Below are positions 17,069-25,239 of a stretch of DNA of 34,797 nucleotides, in pieces. The position numbers were made by a program, and so were the translations under genes. The notes beneath the pieces are model-generated. The model did no database searches. It was not told where the DNA came from and saw only the letters and a list, made by a program, of their open reading frames with translations. Source of the stretch: Akkermansia muciniphila (lineage in GTDB: Bacteria > Verrucomicrobiota > Verrucomicrobiia > Verrucomicrobiales > Akkermansiaceae). How positions within the stretch are numbered: position 1 is the stretch's first letter; every line of letters starts with the position of its first letter. The stretch is taken from the NCBI GenBank assembly GCA_945860285.1, contig CAMAQB010000033.1, forward strand, positions 1 to 34,797, written 5' to 3'.

Positions 17069-17364
17069 TCGTTTTTTTTGACTTACCAGTCGGCACAAAA
17101 CCGCAACGTACTTCGGCTGCGCGCTTCAGAAACGATCTTCTCAATGATGGCTATATGATGATCCAGTTTTCAGTCTATGCGAGAATGTGCCGCGCCCAGG
17201 AGGCAGTAGACAAGCATATCAAGCGAATTCAAGGGTTTTTGCCCGATACCGGATCAATCCGTGCCTTGCAAGTTACGGATAAGCAATACAACCGCATGTC
17301 AATCCTACTAGGAAAACGCGTTTTGGAAGAGTGTCAAGGCGATCAACAATTACTTTTTTTTTAA
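17059..17364 (+). CDS. cas2: CRISPR adaptation protein Cas2
   Basis: A 101-residue Cas2, the structural partner of Cas1. It starts MWVIVFFDLP, the conserved first strand with its Asp, and ends DQQLLFF as in many type II Cas2 proteins. An upstream ATG at 17038 would add seven residues, but AAGGAG at 17042-17047 is well placed for the ATG at 17059, which matches the family start. The gene overlaps the cas1 stop by 10 nt. Its last codons are a T-run, and the stop is two bases from the palindrome that separates it from the array. Confidence 0.94.
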   Translation: MWVIVFFDLPVGTKPQRTSAARFRNDLLNDGYMMIQFSVYARMCRAQEAVDKHIKRIQGFLPDTGSIRALQVTDKQYNRMSILLGKRVLEECQGDQQLLFF

Positions 17365-17366
17365 AT

Positions 17367-17411
17367 CCAATGCCAGCAATGCCATATTTCATATGGCATT
17401 GCTGACATTGG
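17367..17411. repeat. 45-bp palindrome forming the CRISPR leader
   Basis: Two 21-bp arms (17367-17387 and 17391-17411) around a 3-bp loop, with a single mismatch that is a G-T wobble on the minus strand. The outer arms begin CCAATG and end CATTGG. The right arm ends exactly where repeat 1 begins. Neither strand has a T-run after the hairpin, so it is not a standard intrinsic terminator. It fills the leader position between cas2 and the array. Confidence 0.9.
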
Positions 17412-20400
17412 ATTGTAGCGACTTGAAATCAGGAGGTCAACCACGGCACGTGAGTGTTGACGGTTTTGTATGCGCTAATTGTAGCGACTTGAAATCAGGA
17501 GGTCAACCACGGCACTCCGTCAATGCTCCGCTGTTTCGTGACAATTGTAGCGACTTGAAATCAGGAGGTCAACCACGGCCGTTACATATACCGGACCCTT
17601 GTCCGTCCCATTGTAGCGACTTGAAATCAGGAGGTCAACCACGGCAAAGAGTTCTGCCTCTTCGTCGATTGGTAAATTGTAGCGACTTGAAATCAGGAGG
17701 TCAACCACGGCTCTTCGATTTTGGCATCCATTTTGGCATTGCATTGTAGCGACTTGAAATCAGGAGGTCAACCACGGCAAGAACGCTCCTCCTGTAACGC
17801 TACGGCGAATTGTAGCGACTTGAAATCAGGAGGTCAACCACGGCGCGGCTTACTGTTCCTGTTACGATTGCTTTATTGTAGCGACTTGAAATCAGGAGGT
17901 CAACCACGGCCGGCAAGTAGTTGTCGCCAGTTTAGCAAAAATTGTAGCGACTTGAAATCAGGAGGTCAACCACGGCTGGGCGGGTGCTGGTGCGGCGGCG
18001 GTCTGTATTGTAGCGACTTGAAATCAGGAGGTCAACCACGGCTTGCCGTCTCTCCGTGCTGTCACGCTGTTAATTGTAGCGACTTGAAATCAGGAGGTCA
18101 ACCACGGCGATCGACCCTGCCGACACCGGGGACTTGACATTGTAGCGACTTGAAATCAGGAGGTCAACCACGGCTCTTTAAATAGTTGGTCAAATCCGTT
18201 CTTGATTGTAGCGACTTGAAATCAGGAGGTCAACCACGGCTGTGAAAAAACTATCCTTGTCTTATCCACAATTGTAGCGACTTGAAATCAGGAGGTCAAC
18301 CACGGCGTCGATTATCTACCTGGCGCAACGCTTGCAATTGTAGCGACTTGAAATCAGGAGGTCAACCACGGCTCAGATCGAGCAATGCTTTTTCGGATGG
18401 CGATTGTAGCGACTTGAAATCAGGAGGTCAACCACGGCGAAATGCCCAGCCGTTGCCGATCCGGGGTTATTGTAGCGACTTGAAATCAGGAGGTCAACCA
18501 CGGCTGGATTGTGCATATCGTTTATTGTTTATTCATTGTAGCGACTTGAAATCAGGAGGTCAACCACGGCTCATGGCATTGTCTATTTTCTGCCGGTCTA
18601 ATTGTAGCGACTTGAAATCAGGAGGTCAACCACGGCTGCGCGACAACTTGTGATTGCGATTCTGCAATTGTAGCGACTTGAAATCAGGAGGTCAACCACG
18701 GCTGTTTTCCTACTGGCAAAAGGAGCGCTGTTATTGTAGCGACTTGAAATCAGGAGGTCAACCACGGCCAACCTTGCCAGCGTTCGGATGATGTTTCGAT
18801 TGTAGCGACTTGAAATCAGGAGGTCAACCACGGCATCCAGCTCCTGGCATCGTTTACATGCAAATTGTAGCGACTTGAAATCAGGAGGTCAACCACGGCT
18901 GATTGCTCATTGTAGTAGTTTGTCGATTGATTGTAGCGACTTGAAATCAGGAGGTCAACCACGGCCGGAAGAAAAACGAGAATCTCGTAAAATAAATTGT
19001 AGCGACTTGAAATCAGGAGGTCAACCACGGCTGGAATCGGACAGCATGCCGACAAATTTTTATTGTAGCGACTTGAAATCAGGAGGTCAACCACGGCGGT
19101 TTGGTTTGCCGGGAGTCGAACCCGGCGATTGTAGCGACTTGAAATCAGGAGGTCAACCACGGCTGAATACTGTGGCCATGATGGTTAGTTAGTATTGTAG
19201 CGACTTGAAATCAGGAGGTCAACCACGGCTGTTACATATACCGGACCCTTGTCCGTCCCATTGTAGCGACTTGAAATCAGGAGGTCAACCACGGCCGGCG
19301 TGGTCGTGGCGAGTGCTGTTAGCCCATTGTAGCGACTTGAAATCAGGAGGTCAACCACGGCCCAAGCCGTCGGCCATGATTTCAGCGTAAAATTGTAGCG
19401 ACTTGAAATCAGGAGGTCAACCACGGCCGGAAGCTACACCGTCAAGCAATGGCGAAAATTGTAGCGACTTGAAATCAGGAGGTCAACCACGGCCATAATA
19501 AGCCTTTCCGCGAGTGGGTGCCTATTGTAGCGACTTGAAATCAGGAGGTCAACCACGGCAACCAAGCAAGACGAGCCGTGGATAGTTTGATTGTAGCGAC
19601 TTGAAATCAGGAGGTCAACCACGGCGCCAAGCAATGCGCCCTCAATGACCATGTTATTGTAGCGACTTGAAATCAGGAGGTCAACCACGGCCAACCCCCG
19701 TTAGCTATCTTTTTGACGTTTATTGTAGCGACTTGAAATCAGGAGGTCAACCACGGCACAAATGAGTGCATACCGTCATCCGATCTCATTGTAGCGACTT
19801 GAAATCAGGAGGTCAACCACGGCGATACCGATACCGTTCTTGACTGCGTTGTCATTGTAGCGACTTGAAATCAGGAGGTCAACCACGGCACATTTAATGC
19901 AGCACAGAAAAATGACCACATTGTAGCGACTTGAAATCAGGAGGTCAACCACGGCTTTCTCGGTCCGGTGCTGTTGCCAGTTTGCATTGTAGCGACTTGA
20001 AATCAGGAGGTCAACCACGGCATCTCCAAGCCACGGCTACAAACTGAACTGATTGTAGCGACTTGAAATCAGGAGGTCAACCACGGCCGTAAAAGTCGGG
20101 CATGATGTTGCTGATTTATTGTAGCGACTTGAAATCAGGAGGTCAACCACGGCTCTTTAACGAGCTTGGATTAGGGCTTGGCGATTGTAGCGACTTGAAA
20201 TCAGGAGGTCAACCACGGCGCTATTATCACAACCGCATCGGCAAGCTAAATTGTAGCGACTTGAAATCAGGAGGTCAACCACGGCGCGCTCGTGCAATTC
20301 CTCGATGCGCTTATCATTGTAGCGACTTGAAATCAGGAGGTCAACCACGGCCCAAGCCGTCGGCCATGATTTCAGCGTAAAATTGTAGCGACTTGAAATC

Positions 20401-21208
20401 AGGAGGTCAACCACGGCAACGTCTTGGAATACTCATACAGCCGATGAATTGTAGCGACTTGAAATCAGGAGGTCAACCACGGCCACCAGCAGAATACTAC
20501 CAAGACCTTATTGATTGTAGCGACTTGAAATCAGGAGGTCAACCACGGCAGTGTCACTCGCGGCGACATGGACAAATTATTGTAGCGACTTGAAATCAGG
20601 AGGTCAACCACGGCTCGATTTCTGCTGGCGTTATCATGGTGTGAATTGTAGCGACTTGAAATCAGGAGGTCAACCACGGCTTTATTTGTGCTGACGTGAT
20701 CATGATGTAGATTGTAGCGACTTGAAATCAGGAGGTCAACCACGGCAACCTAGCAGCGTGAGAGTTTCAATGATGAATTGTAGCGACTTGAAATCAGGAG
20801 GTCAACCACGGCTTACACAAGCGGGAGCTATGAAATGCAAATATTGTAGCGACTTGAAATCAGGAGGTCAACCACGGCCAAGCTCATATCGTTAGTCTAA
20901 CAGATTTTATTGTAGCGACTTGAAATCAGGAGGTCAACCACGGCATCCAGCGTTTCTGGCATTGGCGGCAGCGGATTGTAGCGACTTGAAATCAGGAGGT
21001 CAACCACGGCCTAGGCACTACACCCACCCCCACGACTTCGATTGTAGCGACTTGAAATCAGGAGGTCAACCACGGCCGGCGTGCTTGTCATATCTGTCCC
21101 CTTTATATTGTAGCGACTTGAAATCAGGAGGTCAACCACGGCTGTCCGCTCGCAACGCAAAAATGGATGCGAATTGTAGCGACTTGAAATCAGGTGAACA
21201 ACAAAGAC
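17412..21208 (-). CRISPR. Type II-C CRISPR array, 57 spacers
   Basis: It has 57 intact 36-nt repeats and a degenerate 58th. On the + strand each begins ATTGTAGCGACTTG and ends GTCAACCACGGC. Spacers are 30 nt, except one of 31 (17712) and two of 29 (18835, 20550), giving a 66-bp period. The tracrRNA anti-repeat shows that crRNAs are read from the minus strand. In that polarity each repeat holds TTGACC (repeat bases 29-24), 17 bp and TACAAT (bases 6-1), so transcription should start about 6-7 nt inside each spacer and give 23-24-nt guides. The degenerate repeat is at the right end, so the cas2-proximal left end is probably the growing end. Spacers at 17580/19230 and 19362/20352 recur. Repeats looked identical by eye. 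Confidence 0.98.
21173..21208 (-). repeat. Degenerate terminal CRISPR repeat
   Basis: The first 22 bases equal the repeat; the last 14 match at only 8 positions. On the minus strand the conserved part holds TACAAT and most of the promoter spacer, and the -35 becomes TTGTTC. The lost part is the segment that pairs with tracrRNA, which is not needed here because no spacer lies upstream of it in crRNA polarity. Confidence 0.9.
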
Positions 21209-21306
21209 AGACTTTACAACGACGACAGGCATCAATAAGTCATAAAGCGATCTACAGGTTCCCCGCGCGATCCTTGACAACAACAGCTCGTTTCATAATC
21301 TCGGAC

Positions 21307-22119
21307 ATGCGCCAATTTTTTGCAAATCGAGGGCTCAATCATGCGGAACATCCTGGCCGGTTTTCGGGCTCGACCACGCTTGCCTGCCTCACGTTGCTGT
21401 TGGGTTGCGTGATTTTCTCCCCACCCGTTTTCGCGGCCGAGGAGTTGGTGTTGCCCTTGCGCTTGCATCTGACCCGCGGACTTTCGCTGACCGTCAAGGA
21501 CACGAAGATGGAAGTGTGGGTGAAACCGGAGGATGTCAAAAATGTGCTTCTGCCCGAGGTCAACCGGATCTGGAAACAGGCGGACATACGTTTTTCCATC
21601 GAAAGCGTGATCGAGGAAACAGTGCCCGCATCTCCCGCGCTCGACAAGTTTCTCGCCGATGTCGCCGCGTTCAAACGCAACAATGAGGAAAAGGGCGCCG
21701 GCTCGCCTTTTCCCCTGGCGATGAAGGCTGTGGATGACAGCAAGTTTCTGCCGTCCGCCATCAACGTCTATTTTTTTCCTTATGTCGGCGAAACCCTGCA
21801 AGGTGTTTCATCGCTCGGTGGCAACCGCTTGATGGTCGGAGTCTGGTCGGACAAATCCAGCGGCGGACGCAAACCCCCGCAGAAAACGCTGCTCACCGAA
21901 CCCGAACCGATGGTCATCGGTTCGCTAGCTCGAACGATGGCCCATGAACTGGGTCACAGTCTCACCCTGCAACACCCGTCGAAACAAGACGAACCCAAAG
22001 GTCGACTGATGGGCGGTGGCAAACAAGGCTATCTGCTCACCCCCGCCGAAATCACCCAGGCCCGCAACTCGGCCGAGGAACATCTGCAAGGCGGCAAGAA
22101 AAAACGCGCCAAGAACTGA
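21307..22119 (+). CDS. Secreted zinc metalloprotease-like protein
   Basis: A 270-residue protein with a signal peptide (hydrophobic about 24-38, cleavage near FAAEE). It contains HELGHSLTLQH (His213, Glu214, His217, His223), the HExxH motif with a third His at the metzincin distance, although the usual Gly is Thr220. A following RLMGGG could be the Met-turn. It is probably a periplasmic or secreted zinc protease. The ATG at 21307 is chosen because the signal peptide follows; the frame is open back into the CRISPR array, but that part is repeat. A weak TTGACA-16-TAATCT lies at 21274-21301. Confidence 0.75.
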   Translation: MRQFFANRGLNHAEHPGRFSGSTTLACLTLLLGCVIFSPPVFAAEELVLPLRLHLTRGLSLTVKDTKMEVWVKPEDVKNVLLPEVNRIWKQADIRFSIESVIEETVPASPALDKFLADVAAFKRNNEEKGAGSPFPLAMKAVDDSKFLPSAINVYFFPYVGETLQGVSSLGGNRLMVGVWSDKSSGGRKPPQKTLLTEPEPMVIGSLARTMAHELGHSLTLQHPSKQDEPKGRLMGGGKQGYLLTPAEITQARNSAEEHLQGGKKKRAKN

Positions 22120-22560
22120 GCGGGAACAGGGCTCAGGTAATGCGATCCTGCGCACATGCCGGGAGCTTGAAAATTGACCCGGCAGATCAAGATGCGCGGT
22201 TAGGCATCGGAATCATTGCATCATCAAGTCTATGGCTGCATCTCGCCCCTATGGACGAGTTCCCAATGATCCTAGAAACCGCAGTTAAAACGCTGAAATA
22301 CGCTCAAATGCGATTCATTTCGTCTTCAAACCATTGATGCAGCGTTACCAACATGCAAATTACATTTTTGCCATGTTTTCACCCATTAGGTGAAACGAAA
22401 AACGAATCGTATTTCCTCTCTAGCCCATGTTCTAAAAGGCTTTAAGAGAAATTCTGCAATTCCAACTGCGAACTTTAGGTTGCATCCGTTAGGGACCTCG
22501 TGATCCTAAGCGGGCTGCCACCACTGGAACTTTCGAAAAATATTCCCTTCCCATGGATCA
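22120..22560. other. Gap without a supported gene
   Basis: No convincing coding frame. The only structure I see is an inverted repeat TTTCACC-5-GGTGAAA at 22377-22395. The minus-strand cluster ends at the right edge and the zinc protease at the left, so this is a convergent gap and needs no promoter. Confidence 0.5.
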
Positions 22561-22565
22561 CTCCA

Positions 22566-22594
22566 CAAAAAAACGCACGGCATGCACCGTGCGT
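22566..22594 (-). terminator. Terminator of the pdh-lipoprotein cluster
   Basis: On the minus strand ACGCACGG and CCGTGCGT pair around a six-base loop and are followed by a run of seven T residues. It lies about 30 bp beyond the lipoprotein stop. Confidence 0.85.
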
Positions 22595-22622
22595 GTGACA
22601 AGGAGACGTTGCCAAAAAAAAC

Positions 22623-23003
22623 TTACGGTGCCAGGACCTTCATGGAGGGAATCAAGCCGATATGAGGACTTCCCGTGCTGCCTTGATCAGAGGACATGCG
22701 GATCAATTCGTCGCTGGTGGAACCACAGGGACCGCTTTTGGGGCAATAGCTGCGAACGCACTTGATGGTCTGCTTCTTCTTCACCTCTTTGTAAATCGGC
22801 TCTTTCACTGTCACGGTCTCAGTGAGCATGCCACCTTTGGATCCATTGCCGGAAACAGGAACTTCCTTCGTCACGGTCTTGTATCCGCAAATGCGGGTTT
22901 CCGTCGTGGTGTATTTGTTGTTGCTGCCGCTGAAAAGACAGCAGCACGATGAGAGACCCAGAGTGGTGACGGCAAGGAGCGAGCAGAGAAAATGGTTTTT
23001 CAT
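22623..23003 (-). CDS. Putative lipoprotein
   Basis: A 126-residue protein with a lipoprotein signal peptide (MKNHFLCSLLAVTTLGLSSC); three consecutive Cys make the acylated residue Cys20 likely. The mature part is Lys/Thr/Ser-rich with further Cys residues (RICGY, IKCVRSYCPKSGPC) that could form disulfides. No known domain. It is 76 bp downstream of pdhB on the same strand and ends at a terminator, so it may be the last gene of that transcript, though a functional link is unlikely to be specific. Confidence 0.7.
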   Translation of the reverse strand: MKNHFLCSLLAVTTLGLSSCCCLFSGSNNKYTTTETRICGYKTVTKEVPVSGNGSKGGMLTETVTVKEPIYKEVKKKQTIKCVRSYCPKSGPCGSTSDELIRMSSDQGSTGSPHIGLIPSMKVLAP

Positions 23004-23079
23004 GTCGGCCCGATACTAATCAATAAAGGACGGGTCAGGTCAACGATAAAAATGATTTTTCCAAAAGATTCATCTAAAC

Positions 23080-24063
23080 TCAGGCGATCGACAACACTTG
23101 GCTGACAATCCGGCGGGCGTTGGGAAGCTGCTCGTTTTCCACAAAGGGCGAATAAATCGCCGGGGCATCGATCGAACATACGCGCTTGACCGGGGCGTCG
23201 AGGTCATCAAAACAATGATCCTGAATCAAGGTGGCAACCATCGCCGATACACCACCGAAAGCCTTGGATTCATCGACAAGCACAGCCCGGTGGGTTTTGC
23301 GGACGCTGGTCAGGATGGCTTCCTGGTCGAGCGGACGAATGGTGCGCAGGTCGAGCACGTCGCAAGAAATCCCGTGCTCTTTTTGCAGTGTTTCCGCCGC
23401 TTCCAAAGCGTGCAGCACCGATCGTCCGTGAGCGATCAAGGATAAATCTGAACCCTGACGCTTCAAATCCGCCACGCCAAGAGGAATCACAAAATCCCCT
23501 TCCGCCGGATCCGGCACCTCGCCGGTGGTTCCGTAAAGAAGCGTGTTCTCCATGAAAAACACCGGGTCGTTGTCGCGGATCGATGCCTTGATCAGGCCTT
23601 TCACGTCCGCAGGTGTCGCCGGAGCCACCACCTTGAGACCAGGGAAAGCCGCGAACAGTCCTTCGGGAATGTGCGAATGCGTCGCACCCACACCCGTACC
23701 ACCATTGGCGGGACCGCGAACCACGATCGGACAATGGATCAAGCCGCCCGACATGTAGCGCACGCAGCCGGCATTATTGACCATTTGATCGAAAGCCACC
23801 GAGTGAAACGACCAGAACATCAATTCCATGACCGGACGCACACCGAGCATCGATGCACCAATGCCCATGCCGATGAATCCCGCCTCCGAGATCGGTGTGT
23901 CGACAACCCGCTTGTCGCCCCATTTTTTCCATAGCCCTTCGGTCACCTTGTAGGCTCCGTTGTACTGGGCCACTTCCTCGCCCATGATCACGACGTTTTC
24001 ATCGCGGGCAAGTTCCTCGTCGAGTCCCTCGCGGAGTGCTTCTCTGTATGTCAATGTGCGCAT
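23080..24063 (-). CDS. pdhB: Pyruvate dehydrogenase E1 beta subunit
   Basis: A 327-residue E1 beta subunit of the alpha2-beta2 pyruvate dehydrogenase, which decarboxylates pyruvate with thiamine diphosphate and acetylates the lipoyl group of E2. It begins MRTLTYREALREGLDEELARDENVVIMGEEV, with the conserved PISEAGFIGMGIGASM and the Glu that activates the cofactor in GEEVAQYNGAYKV. The transketolase C-terminal domain (DLRTIRPLDQEAI, RVCSIDAPAIYSP) is complete. It follows pdhA by 69 bp, in which a 20-bp AT-rich palindrome occurs. A branched-chain substrate cannot be excluded, but the adjacent pdhA and distant E2 both look pyruvate-type. Confidence 0.93.
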   Translation of the reverse strand: MRTLTYREALREGLDEELARDENVVIMGEEVAQYNGAYKVTEGLWKKWGDKRVVDTPISEAGFIGMGIGASMLGVRPVMELMFWSFHSVAFDQMVNNAGCVRYMSGGLIHCPIVVRGPANGGTGVGATHSHIPEGLFAAFPGLKVVAPATPADVKGLIKASIRDNDPVFFMENTLLYGTTGEVPDPAEGDFVIPLGVADLKRQGSDLSLIAHGRSVLHALEAAETLQKEHGISCDVLDLRTIRPLDQEAILTSVRKTHRAVLVDESKAFGGVSAMVATLIQDHCFDDLDAPVKRVCSIDAPAIYSPFVENEQLPNARRIVSQVLSIA

Positions 24064-24107
24064 GCTGAATGATGGAATGAAATTGTCGGAAAAGGCGTGG
24101 CGGATGA

Positions 24108-24127
24108 ATTACTATACTTATAGTAAT
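24108..24127. repeat. AT-rich palindrome between pdhA and pdhB
   Basis: ATTACTATA-CT-TATAGTAAT is a perfect inverted repeat in the 69-bp spacer. It could fold in the mRNA and affect processing or relative expression of the two subunits, or bind a dimeric regulator. There is no T-run, so it is not a terminator. Confidence 0.6.
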
Positions 24128-24132
24128 CAGAA

Positions 24133-25215
24133 TCAGTCATTGAAAAAATGCCGGCCGGTCGCGCCGGCGGCGGTCTTGTTGTCAACCTCCCAGTAGACAT
24201 CGTCCATGATCGATTCCACGGTCGGAGCGGGCGACTGCTCGGCAAAAACCACCGCCGCCGCCGCTTCGTCGGCCGCCGCTTTGTTGATCGCATCGGCCTG
24301 CTCCTGATTGATCACGCCCTCGTGGATCAGCCGGTTGCGGAAAGTGTTGATCGGATCGTGGTTGTTCTTGTAATTTTCAATTTCCTCGGGAGAACGGTAT
24401 TTCTTGGCATTGGCATCGGCAACGCTGTGACCGTAGTATCGATAGGTGGAAATTTCCAGAATCGTCGGACGACTCTCGCTGCGCGCCCGTTCGAGCGCGA
24501 TTTGCGTTTTCGCGCGGACTTCGTAGATGTCCGATCCATCGATCATGTCCCATTCCATGTCGTACGCCTCGGCGCGCTGGGCGAGACAACCGCGGTAGGC
24601 CGAGGATCGCTTTTGCGACGTGCCCATCGAGTAGCCGTTGTTTTCGATGATGTAAACCACCGGCAGCTCGAACAACGAAGCGAGGTTGAGCGACTCGTGG
24701 TAGGCGCCCTGATTCACGGCGCCATCACCCATGTAACAAAGGGCGGCACCGGGAATTCCCTTGTATTTCAAGCCGTAGGCGAGCCCCAGTCCCAGCGGCG
24801 TTTGTCCGGCGACGATCCCGTGGCCACCCCAGAAATTCTTGTCGGGCGCGAAAAAATGCATCGAGCCACCCTTGCCCTTCGCGCAACCGGTCGCTTTGCC
24901 AAACAATTCCGCCATGCATTCATTCATGTTCATTCCGCTTGCCAGCGCGTGACCATGACAGCGGTAGGCGGTGATGTTGTGATCATAAAGAGTGCACAGG
25001 GAGATCGTGCCCACCGCCACCGACTCCTGGCCGATGTAAAGATGCAAAAAACCACCAATGCGCCCGGCATTGTAATATTTCAACGCCGCCTGCTCAAAAC
25101 GACGGATGCGGATCATATGCGTGAACATCTCGATTTTTTTCTCGGCTGTCAGCGCTTGATTGATCGGCGAAGAGGCAAAATCCAAACGGGAGAATTGAGA
25201 GTCGGCAAAGGACAT
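24133..25215 (-). CDS. pdhA: Pyruvate dehydrogenase E1 alpha subunit
   Basis: A 360-residue E1 alpha subunit. The thiamine-diphosphate motif is YMGDGAVNQGAYHESLNLASLFELPVVYIIENN (GDG to NN). The start region MIRIRRFEQAALKYYNAGRIGGFLHLYIGQE and the loop STYRYYGHSVADANAKKYRSPEEI are typical. It is preceded by the DUF6580-like gene with a 24-bp gap and followed by pdhB, so all are probably one transcript. The E2 gene is 8 kb away, and no E3 gene is in the window. Confidence 0.94.
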   Translation of the reverse strand: MSFADSQFSRLDFASSPINQALTAEKKIEMFTHMIRIRRFEQAALKYYNAGRIGGFLHLYIGQESVAVGTISLCTLYDHNITAYRCHGHALASGMNMNECMAELFGKATGCAKGKGGSMHFFAPDKNFWGGHGIVAGQTPLGLGLAYGLKYKGIPGAALCYMGDGAVNQGAYHESLNLASLFELPVVYIIENNGYSMGTSQKRSSAYRGCLAQRAEAYDMEWDMIDGSDIYEVRAKTQIALERARSESRPTILEISTYRYYGHSVADANAKKYRSPEEIENYKNNHDPINTFRNRLIHEGVINQEQADAINKAAADEAAAAVVFAEQSPAPTVESIMDDVYWEVDNKTAAGATGRHFFND

Positions 25216-25239
25216 GGTTAGGTCGGTAAAAGGAAAAAA

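Noticed and set aside
17367-17411. Intrinsic terminator for cas2 or for the array.
   Set aside because: The stem is strong, but no T-run follows on either strand; the T-run at the end of cas2 precedes the hairpin on the + strand.
18241-18270. A consensus DnaA box (TTATCCACA) in spacer 13.
   Set aside because: It is a single word within an acquired spacer, expected by chance or from phage or plasmid DNA, and not part of a cluster.
18900-18929. Spacer 23 contains CATTGTAGTAG, similar to the start of the repeat.
   Set aside because: Only eight bases match, and the rest of the spacer is unrelated, so it is not an additional repeat fragment.
19098-19127. A tRNA gene inside the array.
   Set aside because: Only the T-arm and part of an acceptor end fit in a 30-nt spacer; no D-arm or anticodon arm flanks it.
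17412-21208. crRNA transcription from the + strand, continuous with the cas operon.
   Set aside because: The tracrRNA with promoter and terminator is on the minus strand and pairs with the minus-strand repeat, and the promoter hexamers in the repeat also point that way.
17393-21300. Many open frames of 60-140 codons across the CRISPR array on both strands.
   Set aside because: The repeat has no stop in these frames and the 66-bp period equals 22 codons, so frames stay open by construction. The repeated CSDLKSGGQPR and VVDLLISSRYN peptides are just the repeat translated.
24148-25221. A 357-codon + strand frame opposite pdhA.
   Set aside because: pdhA is complete and unmistakable on the minus strand; the other frame has no domain.
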